Positions 35,888 to 45,583 of a stretch of 64,000 bases of DNA are shown piece after piece. Both the position numbers and the translations under genes were made by a program. This stretch comes from Flaviramulus sp. BrNp1-15 (GTDB taxonomy: Bacteria; Bacteroidota; Bacteroidia; Flavobacteriales; Flavobacteriaceae), in NCBI RefSeq assembly GCF_022259695.1, contig NZ_CP092099.1, forward strand, positions 2,650,471-2,714,470. The letters run 5' to 3'. The notes under the pieces were generated by a model. That model was given only the letters and a program-made list of their open reading frames with translations. It was not told where the DNA came from and did not search any database. How positions within the stretch are numbered: the stretch's first letter is position 1; the number at the start of each line of letters is the position of its first letter.

Positions 35888-36292
35888 TTTGTGTTTTATT
35901 AAAAATTTAAGGTTAATTGTTTTGCTATAAATTTACGTATCAAAATTTCGTTTAATGTTAACAAAAGCTTAAAATAAGGTATTGTATTATTGAAGTACAA
36001 TAACAATTATGGCGTTACCTTTAGGTCGGAATTTACATAATATTGTTTGAGAAAAACAAAAGGTCCTTAAAGCAAAAACAACTTTGTATTAAACAATTTA
36101 TCTTCATAACAATAGGCACATTTACTATTAAATTTGTTATTGTAAAGCCATAGTTTTTAATAGCTGGTTTTAGTTACAAACTACTTAAAAAAGACATTTA
36201 TTGCTAACAGTATATCTTTTAACAAAACATTTTGTTTAACTTTTAATTAAAATTGTTAAACATTTTGTATCTTTGTTGTAAATTAATGTGTT
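35888..36292. other. 405-base intergenic region
   Basis: This is the only gap over 300 bases without a gene or repeat. No reading frame of credible length, RNA gene or tandem repeat was seen. The right end holds the photoprotection-operon promoter with its palindrome (36234-36275) and an adjacent inverted repeat (AACAAAA around 36220-36226 with TTTTGTT at 36230-36236). The rest is A+T-rich with no feature I can support. Confidence 0.7.
36234..36275 (+). promoter_or_regulatory. Promoter with 28-bp operator of the TetR/photolyase operon
   Basis: An imperfect 28-bp palindrome (36234-36261, outer arms GTTTAAC and GTTAAAC) is followed six bases later by the -7 box TATCTTTG (36268-36275), 17 bases before the start codon. 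The same palindrome and spacing occur at 44774. No -33 TTG is present; the palindrome occupies that region, so its protein may either occlude or activate. Confidence 0.75.
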
Positions 36293-36949
36293 ATGGCAAA
36301 GAAAAAAACAATTACAAAAAACGATATTATAACCTTTTACATGGATTATGTTTTAGAACATGACCAAAACCCAAAATCAGTTTTTGCATTTGCAAAGGCG
36401 AATAACTTTGAAGAATCCAAGTTTTATGAATTTTTTGCATCTTTTGAAGCTATAGAAAAAGGAATTTTTGAAGCTTTCTTCACTAACTCAATAGAAGCAT
36501 TAAATAAAAGTGAAGATTATAAAATTTTTGATGCCAGAAATAAACTATTAAGTTTTTACTACACATTTTTTGAAAACTTAACAGCTAACAGAAGCTATGT
36601 TAAACATGTGCTTTATAAATACAAAAACAACTTAAAAGGGTTAAAAGTACTTTCTGGTTTAAAACATCATTTTACAGGTTACATAAATGATTTGGGGATA
36701 CAAATGCTTGATATTAAACAAGAACAACTTGAAAAAATCCAAGAAAAAGCCCTAAAAGAATCGGCGTGGTTACAACTACTTTTAACTATGAAATTTTGGT
36801 TGGATGACACCTCTGCATCTTTCGAAAAAACAGATATTTTCATTGAAAAGTCTGTAAATACAACTTTTGATGTGCTTGATATTGCACCTCTAAAAAGTGT
36901 AATAGACTTAGGTAAATTCTTGTTTAAAGAAAAATTTCAAATGAATTAG
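36293..36949 (+). CDS. TetR-like regulator, first gene of the photolyase operon
   Basis: 218 residues: an N-terminal helix-turn-helix-like segment (about 8-50, NDIITFYMDYVLEHDQNPKSV then NNFEESKFYEFFASFEAIEK) and a helical ligand domain, the TetR C-terminal type usual for this Flavobacteriaceae gene. The HTH is divergent, so DNA binding is likely but not certain. Seven bases separate it from the UbiB-like kinase gene, a conserved neighbour. It lies directly behind the palindromic operator and is the obvious local candidate to bind it. Whether it answers to light, singlet oxygen or another signal is unknown. Confidence 0.72.
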   Translation: MAKKKTITKNDIITFYMDYVLEHDQNPKSVFAFAKANNFEESKFYEFFASFEAIEKGIFEAFFTNSIEALNKSEDYKIFDARNKLLSFYYTFFENLTANRSYVKHVLYKYKNNLKGLKVLSGLKHHFTGYINDLGIQMLDIKQEQLEKIQEKALKESAWLQLLLTMKFWLDDTSASFEKTDIFIEKSVNTTFDVLDIAPLKSVIDLGKFLFKEKFQMN

Positions 36950-36955
36950 AAGTGT

Positions 36956-38266
36956 ATGAAAACTATTGATAAAATACCCACAAGTAAAATACAACGTGCT
37001 ACTAAGTTAGTATCTACAGGCGCCAAAGTTGGTGTTAATTACCTAAAATATTATGGTGATAAAATTGTAAATACCGAAGAAGAAGCAAAAGAACGCCTTA
37101 ACAAGAACAATGCTGCCGATATTTATGATGGATTAAAACAACTTAAAGGAAGTGCACTTAAAGTGGCTCAAATGCTAAGCATGGAAAAGAGTATTCTGCC
37201 ACAAGCATACGTAGAGAAATTTTCTTTAGCTCAATTTTCTGTTCCTCCACTATCGCCACCACTTGTTATAAAAACGTTTAAAAAATACTTTGGAAAACAT
37301 CCAAATGACATATTCGATACTTTTAACGCAACTTCTGTAAACGCTGCCAGCATTGGTCAAGTGCATATAGCAGAAAAGAATGGGAAAAAACTTGCTGTGA
37401 AAATCCAATATCCAGGAGTTGCGGAAAGTATCGCATCAGATTTAGCTATGGTTAAACCCATTGCTATGAGTATGTTCAATATTAAAGGAAAAGATTCTGA
37501 TAAATATTTTAAAGAAGTAGAAAATAAGCTAGTAGAGGAGACAAACTACGTGTTAGAAATGAAACAAAGCAAAGAAATTGCTTTAGCTTGCTCCCATATA
37601 GATAATTTAAAGTTTCCAGAATATTATGAAGACTTATCGTCAGAGCGTATAATCACTATGGATTATATGCATGGTGAGCATCTTTCTGAATTTACTGCAT
37701 ACAATACAGACCAAGAGAAATCAAATAAATTAGGACAGGCACTTTGGGATTTTTACATGTTTCAAATTCATAAGTTAAGAAAAGTACATGCAGACCCACA
37801 CCCTGGAAATTTTTTAATATCTGAAAAAGGAGAATTAATAGCTTTAGATTTTGGGTGTATAAAAACCATACCCATGGATTTTTATACACCTTATTTCGAA
37901 CTAGCTAAAAAAGAAAACATTGATAATAAAGCATATTTTGTTTCAAAATTATATGAGTTAGAAATTTTAAGAGCAGATGACAGTAAAGAAGAATTAGAAT
38001 TTTTTACAGAAATGTTTTATGAGATGCTAAGCTTATTTACTCAACCTTTTCATACCGAAACTTTCGATTTTTCTGATGCTAATTTCTTTGGTAAAATTGC
38101 AGAATTAGGCGAGCGTTATTCAAAAAGTACAGATCTAAAAAAGATGAATGGAAATCGTGGTTCTAAGCATTTTATATACATAAACAGAACATTTTTTGGA
38201 CTTTATAACTTAATGTTCGATTTAAAAGCTAAAGACATTAAAATCAACAATTTCAAAAACTTATAA
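36956..38266 (+). CDS. AarF/UbiB/ABC1 atypical kinase
   Basis: A 436-residue protein-kinase-like ATPase. The ABC1 hallmark KxGQ motif appears as KGSALKVAQMLS (about residue 61). The A-rich P-loop is NAASIGQVHIAE, the VAIK-type Lys is LAVKIQYPG, and the catalytic/metal motifs are HADPHPGNFLI and ALDFGCIK. Family members (UbiB, ADCK3) support isoprenoid-lipid or quinone metabolism and lipid homeostasis. Inclusion in this operon suggests protection of photosensitive lipids or carotenoids, by inference. The stop overlaps the next start. Confidence 0.9.
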   Translation: MKTIDKIPTSKIQRATKLVSTGAKVGVNYLKYYGDKIVNTEEEAKERLNKNNAADIYDGLKQLKGSALKVAQMLSMEKSILPQAYVEKFSLAQFSVPPLSPPLVIKTFKKYFGKHPNDIFDTFNATSVNAASIGQVHIAEKNGKKLAVKIQYPGVAESIASDLAMVKPIAMSMFNIKGKDSDKYFKEVENKLVEETNYVLEMKQSKEIALACSHIDNLKFPEYYEDLSSERIITMDYMHGEHLSEFTAYNTDQEKSNKLGQALWDFYMFQIHKLRKVHADPHPGNFLISEKGELIALDFGCIKTIPMDFYTPYFELAKKENIDNKAYFVSKLYELEILRADDSKEELEFFTEMFYEMLSLFTQPFHTETFDFSDANFFGKIAELGERYSKSTDLKKMNGNRGSKHFIYINRTFFGLYNLMFDLKAKDIKINNFKNL

Positions 38267-38883
38267 TGGCCTATTTTAGTGAGAATGATATTGAAAAATT
38301 AGAACATATTTATAAAATTAATCTTATAAATAGTTGTTCTGGTTATAAATCTGCCAACTTAATTGGTACAAAATCTAATACCAATATAGAAAATGTTGCA
38401 GTTTTTAGTTCTGTTACTCACATTGGCTCTAGTCCTGCCATGTTTGGCTTTTTTTTACGCCCAACTACAGTGGTTAGAAACACTTACGAGAATATAAAAG
38501 CTACGGGGTATTATACAATAAATCATATTCATGAAAGCATTACAAAAGATGCGCACCATACTTCAGCAAAATATAATGCTTCAACATCAGAATTTAATGT
38601 AACTGATTTAAATTCAGAATACAAAAACAACTTTTTTGCGCCCTTTGTTAAAGGCGCACCCGTTCAAATTGCTATGAAATTTGTTGAAGAGTATAATATT
38701 AAAGCAAATAACACCATTTTAGTTGTTGGTAAAATTATAGGATTATATATAAACGATAACCTTATTGAAGATGATGGTTTTATAAACTTATCTAAGGCTA
38801 AAGTTGCAGCAATAAATGGACTAGATGGTTACGCTATTCCAGAGCATAAAAAACGTTTTGGTTACCAAAGACCAAAACAATAA
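38266..38883 (+). CDS. Flavin-reductase-like FMN-binding protein
   Basis: 205 residues of the flavin-reductase/FMN-binding split-barrel: SANLIGTKSNTNIENVAVFSS, SPAMFGFFLRPTT, GYYTINHIHE and HHTSAKYN positions fit FMN binding. It may reduce flavin with NAD(P)H, or hold FMN for another protein. In a photolyase operon, supplying reduced flavin to the FAD-dependent enzymes is plausible but inferred. One-base overlap with the kinase gene. Confidence 0.85.
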   Translation: MAYFSENDIEKLEHIYKINLINSCSGYKSANLIGTKSNTNIENVAVFSSVTHIGSSPAMFGFFLRPTTVVRNTYENIKATGYYTINHIHESITKDAHHTSAKYNASTSEFNVTDLNSEYKNNFFAPFVKGAPVQIAMKFVEEYNIKANNTILVVGKIIGLYINDNLIEDDGFINLSKAKVAAINGLDGYAIPEHKKRFGYQRPKQ

Positions 38884-38892
38884 TGAATTTAC

Positions 38893-40317
38893 ATGAAAAT
38901 TCTTGTTACAGGAGCTACAGGCTACATAGGCAAAAGACTAATCCCTTTTTTAATAAATCAAGGGCATCAGGTTATTTGTGTTGTACGTGATAGATTGAGA
39001 GCTGATAAAAGCTACAGCGAAGAAGAACTTATTTATGTCATTGAAGCCGATTTTTTAAAACCAGAAACACTTAGTAATATTCCCAAAGATATTGATATAG
39101 CCTATTATTTAATTCACTCAATGTCTAATTCTTCAAAAGATTTTGAATCGCTTGAAGAAAGTTGTGCTATAAATTTTAAAACATACATAGAAACAACAAA
39201 TACCAAGCAAGTTATTTATTTGAGTGGAATAACCAATGAAGATGAGCTATCTAAACACTTAAGATCCAGAAAAAATGTTGAAGATATTCTGAAATCAAAA
39301 AAGTATGCGACTACCATTTTTAAAGCTGGAATTATTGTAGGTTCTGGAAGTTCTTCATTTGAGATTATTAGAGATTTAGTAGAAAAATTACCTTTTATGA
39401 TTGCTCCAAAATGGTTAAATACAAAAACACAGCCATTGGCGGTTAGAGACGTGTTAACCTTTTTATACAAAGCTGCTGGACGTGAGAAACTTTACAATAA
39501 ATCGTTTGATGTATTTGGTCCAGAAATTCTAACCTACAAACAAATGTTATTACAATTTGCAGAGGTTAGAAATTTAAAACGTTACATTTTAACAGTACCT
39601 GTAATGACACCAAAATTATCATCGTATTGGTTGTATTTTGTAACCTCAACATCATATAAATTAGCAACTTCTTTGGTAGATAGTATGGGAGTTCAAATTA
39701 TTGGTAAACCCAGTAATATAAATAAAACTCTAAATGTAAAACCTATAACTTATAAGCAAGCTGTAGAGTTAGCTTTCGAAAAAATAGAACAAAACAGTAT
39801 TGTTTCCAGCTGGAAAGATTCTATGATTAGTAGCGGACGCTTACGGAAAAACCTTCACAAATATGTAAACGTACCAAAATATGGGTGTTTTAAAGATATT
39901 AAAGAAAGACCTATAAAAGACACTAATAAAACCATTGATAAAATATGGCGAATTGGTGGTACAACAGGTTGGTATTACGGTACAATACTATGGAGAATTA
40001 GAGGTTACATAGATAAAATGGTTGGTGGTATAGGATTAAGGCGAGGAAGAACTCATGTATCTCAACTAGATGCTGGTGATGCTTTGGATTTTTGGCGCGT
40101 GATTTTTGCCGATAAAAAACAAAAAAAATTACTCTTATATGCAGAAATGAAACTCCCTGGTGAAGCTTGGTTAGAATTTAAAATAGAAGACAATCTACTA
40201 AAACAAACAGCAACTTTTAGACCACGCGGACTTTGGGGGCGAATATATTGGTATAGTGTTCTACCTTTTCATGGATTGATTTTTAAAGGTATGATTAACA
40301 AATTGGTTGATGTCTAA
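38893..40317 (+). CDS. SDR-type NAD(P)H-binding protein with DUF2867 domain
   Basis: Residues 1-290 are an atypical short-chain dehydrogenase: [16 protein letters not shown] (dinucleotide site), then [22 protein letters not shown] and [15 protein letters not shown]. Residues about 320-470 are DUF2867 ([44 protein letters not shown]). This two-domain protein is a regular member of bacterial photolyase/carotenoid clusters. Substrate unknown. Its stop overlaps the DUF2256 start. Confidence 0.88.
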   Translation: MKILVTGATGYIGKRLIPFLINQGHQVICVVRDRLRADKSYSEEELIYVIEADFLKPETLSNIPKDIDIAYYLIHSMSNSSKDFESLEESCAINFKTYIETTNTKQVIYLSGITNEDELSKHLRSRKNVEDILKSKKYATTIFKAGIIVGSGSSSFEIIRDLVEKLPFMIAPKWLNTKTQPLAVRDVLTFLYKAAGREKLYNKSFDVFGPEILTYKQMLLQFAEVRNLKRYILTVPVMTPKLSSYWLYFVTSTSYKLATSLVDSMGVQIIGKPSNINKTLNVKPITYKQAVELAFEKIEQNSIVSSWKDSMISSGRLRKNLHKYVNVPKYGCFKDIKERPIKDTNKTIDKIWRIGGTTGWYYGTILWRIRGYIDKMVGGIGLRRGRTHVSQLDAGDALDFWRVIFADKKQKKLLLYAEMKLPGEAWLEFKIEDNLLKQTATFRPRGLWGRIYWYSVLPFHGLIFKGMINKLVDV

Positions 40318-40459
40318 ACACAAAAAACAACATTTACCAACAAAAATATGTCCGGTTTGTAAATTACCTTTCAACTGGAGAAAAAAATGGGAAAAGAATT
40401 GGAACCATGTAAAATATTGTAGTGAAAAATGCAGGAGAAACAAAACAACATTGCTTTAG
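40310..40459 (+). CDS. DUF2256 zinc-ribbon-like small protein
   Basis: 49 codons that match the DUF2256 pattern: a basic start ([11 protein letters not shown]), then [14 protein letters not shown] and [11 protein letters not shown], four Cys suited to one zinc. It overlaps the SDR/DUF2867 gene by 8 bases and the DASH cryptochrome gene by 31, in another frame. DUF2256 genes accompany cryptochrome DASH and CryB-type genes across bacteria; function is unknown. Confidence 0.85.
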   Translation: MSKHKKQHLPTKICPVCKLPFNWRKKWEKNWNHVKYCSEKCRRNKTTLL

Positions 40460-41739
40460 TTTGGTTTAGAAATGATTTAAGAGTAAATGACAATGTTATT
40501 TTAAACCATGCCATTAGTAATCATAAGCATATTATAGCATGCTATTGCTTTGATCCAAGACATTACCAAACCTCAAAATTTGGATTTAAAAAAAGCGAAA
40601 AATACAGAGCCAAATTTTTAATAGAAACTATTCAGGATTTACGTAAAAATCTAAAAAAGTTAAATATTGAATTATTTGTTTTTATTGAAAAACCAGAAAT
40701 AATCATTCAACAACTTGTAAGTAATCATAATTGTAGTACTATTTACTTTCAAAAAGAATGGACAAACGAGGAAACAAGTGTTACAAACCAAGTTAAGGAA
40801 TCATTACCCAATAGTGTTAAAAGTATAAGTTTATTCGATCAGTTTCTTTATCATCCAGAAGATGTAAAAATTTCATTCACTAAAGTTCCTCATGTTTTTA
40901 CCAATTTTAGAAAGCATGTTGAAAAAAACAGTAGTATCCAACCATCTGTAAATAGTAATTCTGCTGAAAAAATAAAGTTTTTAATTAATACAACGCCTAT
41001 TCCAACACTTGAGGATTTAGGTTTTAAATCTTTTGAAACACACTCAAACACTGCATTTCCATTCACAGGAGGTGAAACTTCTGCATTAGAAAGATTAAAT
41101 CATTATTTTTTTGAAACTAAAAAACTAGGCTATTATAAAAAAACACGAAACGGTTTAGTTGGTACAGATTTTAGTTCAAAATTTTCTCCATGGCTAGCAA
41201 ATGGTAGTATTTCTGCCAGAACTATTTATTGGCAAGTTAAAGATTTCGAACAAATACATTTTAAAAACGAATCTACCTATTGGCTCGTTTTCGAATTGAT
41301 ATGGAGAGACTATTTCAAATACATTTCTTTAAAACATGGTAATAACATTTTTAAAATTGGAGGCATTTTAAATAGACATTATAATTGGAATAATGATGAA
41401 AAACTAATTGAGCAATGGATTAATGGTGAAACCCAATCAACATTTGTTAATGCCAACATGAAGGAGCTTAAAAAAACAGGTTGGATGAGTAATCGTGGAC
41501 GCCAAAATGTGGCTTCTTTTTTTTCAAAAGAGCTTATGCTAGATTGGAGAATTGGTGCAGCATATTTTGAATCCTTACTCATAGACTATGATGTGCATAG
41601 TAATTACGGAAATTGGATGTACGTTTCTGGAGTTGGTAACGATCCTAGAGATAGAAAATTTAATGTTGAACTTCAGGCAGAACGTTATGATGCTAATGGC
41701 AAATTTCAAAATCTTTGGCTACAAGAAACCCTTTTTTAA
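40429..41739 (+). CDS. DASH-type cryptochrome (photolyase family)
   Basis: 436 residues. The N-terminal antenna domain starts [18 protein letters not shown], and the FAD domain has [51 protein letters not shown] and [15 protein letters not shown]. The DASH-specific ending [15 protein letters not shown] is present. DASH proteins repair cyclobutane dimers mainly in single-stranded DNA and can bind MTHF and FAD. Starts inside the DUF2256 gene; the next gene follows with no space. Confidence 0.92.
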   Translation: MQEKQNNIALVWFRNDLRVNDNVILNHAISNHKHIIACYCFDPRHYQTSKFGFKKSEKYRAKFLIETIQDLRKNLKKLNIELFVFIEKPEIIIQQLVSNHNCSTIYFQKEWTNEETSVTNQVKESLPNSVKSISLFDQFLYHPEDVKISFTKVPHVFTNFRKHVEKNSSIQPSVNSNSAEKIKFLINTTPIPTLEDLGFKSFETHSNTAFPFTGGETSALERLNHYFFETKKLGYYKKTRNGLVGTDFSSKFSPWLANGSISARTIYWQVKDFEQIHFKNESTYWLVFELIWRDYFKYISLKHGNNIFKIGGILNRHYNWNNDEKLIEQWINGETQSTFVNANMKELKKTGWMSNRGRQNVASFFSKELMLDWRIGAAYFESLLIDYDVHSNYGNWMYVSGVGNDPRDRKFNVELQAERYDANGKFQNLWLQETLF

Positions 41740-43272
41740 ATGAAAACACTTAGGCTCCTACTTGGTGATCAACTCAATATAAAACATTCTTGGTTTAATC
41801 AAACCAATGATGATGTAGTGTATTGCTTATTTGAAATGCGCCAAGAGACTGACTACGTTAATCACCACATTCAAAAAGTAATAGGTTTTTTTGCAGCAAT
41901 GCGAGAATTTGCTCAAAATTTAAAAGACAAAAATCATAAGGTAATATATTATAAAATAAATGATAGCAAGAACACCCAAAACTTAACTCAAAACCTTTCA
42001 GTTTTAATTGAAGAAAACAAAATAGAGAAGTTTGAATATTTATATCCTGATGAGTATCGATTAGATAATCAACTAAAAAAAATTTGTAAGTCCTTAAATA
42101 TTAAAACCGAAGTTTATTCTACTGAGCATTTTTATACAAAAAGAGATGATTTAGCTACTTTTTTTGATGGTAAAAAACAATATCTCATGGAGAATTTTTA
42201 CCGTAACATGCGAAAGAAGCATGATATATTAATGGTTGGAGACCAGCCCGAAGGTGGTAAATGGAATTATGATAAAAGCAACCGTAACAAATGGAAAGGT
42301 GAGGTAAATATCCCAAATTACAAATTATTTAAAAATGATGTGTCAGAGATTTTAGAGGATATAAATAATGCTAAAATTAAAACCATTGGAAATTTTAACA
42401 CAAAAACGTTTTCTTATCCTATTTCAAGATTCCAGGCTTTACAACAACTCAAATATTTTTGTGAGGAGTTACTTATTCATTTTGGCGATTTTCAAGATGC
42501 TATGCATACTGATGAAATTTACTTATTTCATTCAAGATTATCGTTTGCCATGAACATAAAACTAATTTCTCCTAAAGATGTGGTTACTACCGTAATGAAT
42601 TATTACCGAAAACATGGAGATGGTATTGATATCTCGCAGGTAGAAGGTTTTGTAAGGCAAATAATTGGTTGGAGAGAATATATGAGAGGTATGTATTGGG
42701 CTTTTATGCCCGATTACAAAAACCTGAATACGCTTGAAAATAAAAATGAGTTGCCAGATTTTTTCTGGACAGGAAACACAAAAATGAATTGCTTAAAGCA
42801 CTCCATAAAAAATTCTTTAGATAATGGATATGCGCATCACATACAACGCTTAATGATTACTGGTAACTATGCTTTACTTACTCAAATAAATCCAGATGAT
42901 GTTGACAAATGGTATTTAGGTATTTATGTTGATGCCATTGAATGGGTACAATTACCCAACACCAGAGGCATGAGTCAGTTTGCAGACGGAGGTAAAATTG
43001 CAACAAAACCCTATGTATCATCTGGCTCATACATCAACAAAATGAGTAATTATTGTGGCAATTGTTATTATAATAAAAATAAAAAAACCGAAGATGATGC
43101 TTGTCCTTTTAATAGTTTGTATTGGAATTTTTTAGATGATAAAAGAACCTTTTTGGGCAATAATTACAGAATGGGTATGATGTATAGCTTACTCGACAAA
43201 ATGAATAAAACAGAATTAAACAACATAAAGGAAAAAGCAAAACATATAATAGAAAACCCTAATGAATACTAA
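41740..43272 (+). CDS. Iron-sulfur (6-4)/CryPro-type photolyase
   Basis: 510 residues of the FeS-BCP class that includes Agrobacterium PhrB. It starts LRLLLGDQLNIKHSWF and has the insert SYINKMSNYCGNCYY. Four Cys that would hold a 4Fe-4S cluster are seen: TKMNCL, YCGNC (two) and DDACPF. FAD-binding regions include FVRQIIGWREYMRGMYW and NTRGMSQFADGG. Members repair (6-4) photoproducts and use a lumazine antenna. The stop overlaps the next start by 11 bases. Well supported as a class; lesion specificity is inferred. Confidence 0.9.
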   Translation: MKTLRLLLGDQLNIKHSWFNQTNDDVVYCLFEMRQETDYVNHHIQKVIGFFAAMREFAQNLKDKNHKVIYYKINDSKNTQNLTQNLSVLIEENKIEKFEYLYPDEYRLDNQLKKICKSLNIKTEVYSTEHFYTKRDDLATFFDGKKQYLMENFYRNMRKKHDILMVGDQPEGGKWNYDKSNRNKWKGEVNIPNYKLFKNDVSEILEDINNAKIKTIGNFNTKTFSYPISRFQALQQLKYFCEELLIHFGDFQDAMHTDEIYLFHSRLSFAMNIKLISPKDVVTTVMNYYRKHGDGIDISQVEGFVRQIIGWREYMRGMYWAFMPDYKNLNTLENKNELPDFFWTGNTKMNCLKHSIKNSLDNGYAHHIQRLMITGNYALLTQINPDDVDKWYLGIYVDAIEWVQLPNTRGMSQFADGGKIATKPYVSSGSYINKMSNYCGNCYYNKNKKTEDDACPFNSLYWNFLDDKRTFLGNNYRMGMMYSLLDKMNKTELNNIKEKAKHIIENPNEY

Positions 43273-44731
43273 ACCTAATTTACATATTGTTTGGTTAAAA
43301 AGAGACTTACGTCTATACGATAATGAAGCTATTTTTAATGCTATATCATCAGGCAAACGTGTTTTGTTGCTATATGCATTCGAGCCTTTATTGATAAATG
43401 ACGATCACTATAGCCAACGCCATTGGGATTTTATTAAAGAATCCATAGTGGATTTGAATGAAGAACTTAAAACATATAATTCCAAGGTTCTGACTGTTAA
43501 TGCTGATATTATTGTTACAATAAATCAAATATTAACAAACTATCAGGTTACTAATATGTATTCACATCAGGAAACTGGTATTTTAATTACTTACAATAGA
43601 GATAAGTCATTTAAACGTTATTGTAAAAACAATCTTATTAATTGGCATGAAAACATAAACAATGGCGTACAACGTGGTTTAAAAAACCGTGATAAATGGT
43701 TAGAATTATGCAATATGTTTTACGAAATGGAACCACTACCATTTTCACCCGATGAAAATCAATTATTATCTATTGAAGAAATAAATGAACTAGAGAAAAA
43801 CTTTAAAATACCTAGCTTAGAAACAAACTCCAATAAACCATTTCAAAAAGGTGGAAGACAAATGGGTTTAAAATATTTAAACTCCTTTTTTGAAGAACGC
43901 TATATAAATTACATGTTTCATATTTCTAAACCCGAATTGTCAAGATCATCTTGTAGTAGAATTTCTCCATATATAGCTTGGGGGAATTTATCGGTTAGAG
44001 AAGTTTATCATCAAGCTTTTAAGCTTAAAAAAACATCAAAACACAAAAAAGCGCTAGAAGCCTTTATGTCTAGATTACGATGGCAATCACACTTTGTTCA
44101 AAAGTTTGAAATGGAACACACCATGGAAGAAGCCAGTATAAATAAAGGGTTTCACAAATTAAAAAAAAGTATATCTCAAGAATATCAAACGGCTTGGAAA
44201 ACAGGGAAAACAGGTTACCCACTGGTAGATGCATGTATGCGTTGTTTAAATGAAACTGGATATCTTAACTTTAGAATGCGTGCTCTGGTAGTTTCATTTT
44301 TCACACACAATTTATGGCAACCTTGGCAGGAAGCTACTACTCATTTATCGCAAATGTTTCTGGACTTTGAACCTGGTATTCATTTTCCGCAACTGCAAAT
44401 GCAAGCTGGGGAAACAGGAATTAATATGCTACGTATATACAATCCTATAAAAAATAGTTTGGAACACGATCCGGATGCCGAATTTATAAAAAAATGGGTT
44501 CCAGAACTCAAAAACCTAGATACAGTATTCATACATCAACCCTACTTAATGACAGAACTAGAGCAACAGTTTTATAATTTTAAACTAGGTATAGACTATC
44601 CAAAACCTATTGTAGATGTAAATATTACCAGAAAAAAAGCTACTGATACTTTATGGAATATGCGTGATGATGCATTAGTTAAAAAAGAACGATTACGCAT
44701 ATTAAAAAAGCATACTACAGCCAATACCTAA
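43262..44731 (+). CDS. Cryptochrome/deoxyribodipyrimidine photolyase family protein
   Basis: 489 residues with the Rossmann antenna domain LHIVWLKRDLRLYDNEAIF and the FAD domain (SRISPYIAWGNLSVREVY, RLRWQSHFVQKFE, KTGYPLVDACMRCLNETGY, FEPGIHFPQLQMQAG). The FEPGIH and QMQAG forms mark the FAD-binding branch common in Bacteroidota, distinct from both DASH and class I CPD enzymes. Repair or signalling activity cannot be told apart from sequence. It is the last gene of the first operon; a palindromic promoter follows. Confidence 0.88.
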   Translation: MNTKPNLHIVWLKRDLRLYDNEAIFNAISSGKRVLLLYAFEPLLINDDHYSQRHWDFIKESIVDLNEELKTYNSKVLTVNADIIVTINQILTNYQVTNMYSHQETGILITYNRDKSFKRYCKNNLINWHENINNGVQRGLKNRDKWLELCNMFYEMEPLPFSPDENQLLSIEEINELEKNFKIPSLETNSNKPFQKGGRQMGLKYLNSFFEERYINYMFHISKPELSRSSCSRISPYIAWGNLSVREVYHQAFKLKKTSKHKKALEAFMSRLRWQSHFVQKFEMEHTMEEASINKGFHKLKKSISQEYQTAWKTGKTGYPLVDACMRCLNETGYLNFRMRALVVSFFTHNLWQPWQEATTHLSQMFLDFEPGIHFPQLQMQAGETGINMLRIYNPIKNSLEHDPDAEFIKKWVPELKNLDTVFIHQPYLMTELEQQFYNFKLGIDYPKPIVDVNITRKKATDTLWNMRDDALVKKERLRILKKHTTANT

Positions 44732-44773
44732 ATATCAATAAATAATAGCTATACGATTATAGAAAATTATTTT

Positions 44774-44815
44774 GTTTAACTTATTTTAAAATAAGTTAAA
44801 CATTTTGTATATTTG
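44774..44815 (+). promoter_or_regulatory. Promoter with perfect 28-bp palindrome, second photoprotection operon
   Basis: A perfect 28-bp palindrome (44774-44801, arms GTTTAACTTATTTT) is followed six bases later by the -7 box TATATTTG (44808-44815), with the gene start 16 bases on. The spacing and outer arms equal those at 36234, so one regulator probably controls both operons. Confidence 0.8.
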
Positions 44816-44831
44816 ATGTAATCAATAACAT

Positions 44832-45260
44832 ATGATTTTAGATTCTACACATACAAACAAAGAAAATAAGTTAATTATAAACGATTTAGTTGGAAGACCT
44901 TTTACATTATTTGAATCCTTTAGAATGAAAGGTATAGGATCTAAAAGAATGATTATTGAAGATGTTAGTCCTAACCTAAAGACATACATGAATTTAGTTT
45001 CAGATATTAATTATGCTAACATAGAGTTAAGAACTGGAGGAATTTTAATATTCATAAACAAAGGCTTAAAAAATTTTACTTGGGCTATCCCCTATTACCA
45101 TTTGGTACTTTACAAAATTAATGGAGCAAGCATTCATGCTCAAGGTCATTTTATTCGTTTCAAAAACAATAAAACATTTAAAGAAAACAAAAAGTTTTTC
45201 GACAAATTATTGGATGAAAAAATTAAGTACGACATGCAATACGATTTTCAATACACATGA
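44832..45260 (+). CDS. Conserved protein of unknown function, first gene of second operon
   Basis: 142 residues, not recognised. It is rich in charged residues with alternating strand-like segments (NDLVGRPFTLFESFRMKG, IELRTGGILIFINKGLKN, TWAIPYYHLVLYKINGASIH). No signal peptide or membrane helix; probably cytoplasmic. It begins directly behind the palindromic promoter and overlaps the TIGR03643 gene by four bases. The position suggests a role in the light or oxidative response, by inference only. Confidence 0.6.
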   Translation: MILDSTHTNKENKLIINDLVGRPFTLFESFRMKGIGSKRMIIEDVSPNLKTYMNLVSDINYANIELRTGGILIFINKGLKNFTWAIPYYHLVLYKINGASIHAQGHFIRFKNNKTFKENKKFFDKLLDEKIKYDMQYDFQYT

Positions 45261-45529
45261 ATTTAAGCATTGAAGATACCGATAGAGTAATAGAAATGGC
45301 CTGGGAAGACCGCACAACTTTTGAAGCCATAAATTATCAATTTGGGTTAAAAGAACAAGAAGTTATAGAACTTATGCGAACCGAAATGAAACCTAGTAGT
45401 TTTAAAATGTGGCGCAAACGAGTTCAAGGTCGAAAAACTAAACATGAAAAACTTAGAACTTTTGAAAAAGGCAGATTTAAATGTTCTAGACAAAAACAAA
45501 TTACACACAACTCAATATCAAAACGTTAA
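45257..45529 (+). CDS. TIGR03643 family protein
   Basis: 90 residues matching TIGR03643: DTDRVIEMAWEDRTTFEAI, FGLKEQEVIELMRTEMKP, SSFKMWRKRVQGRKTKH. The first part is a helix-turn-helix-like unit, so nucleic-acid binding is plausible. Genes of this family sit with photolyases, DUF2256 and FolE in many bacteria; function is unknown. Four-base overlap with the previous gene. Confidence 0.88.
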   Translation: MNLSIEDTDRVIEMAWEDRTTFEAINYQFGLKEQEVIELMRTEMKPSSFKMWRKRVQGRKTKHEKLRTFEKGRFKCSRQKQITHNSISKR

Positions 45530-45583
45530 CGTGCTTTGATTAAAGAGATGAGTTCTTTAAGACAGCACACTAAAAAGAGAAAT

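Noticed and set aside
35888-36160. A possible small RNA or extra gene in the long intergenic region
   Set aside because: No credible frame, promoter-terminator pair or strong fold was seen.
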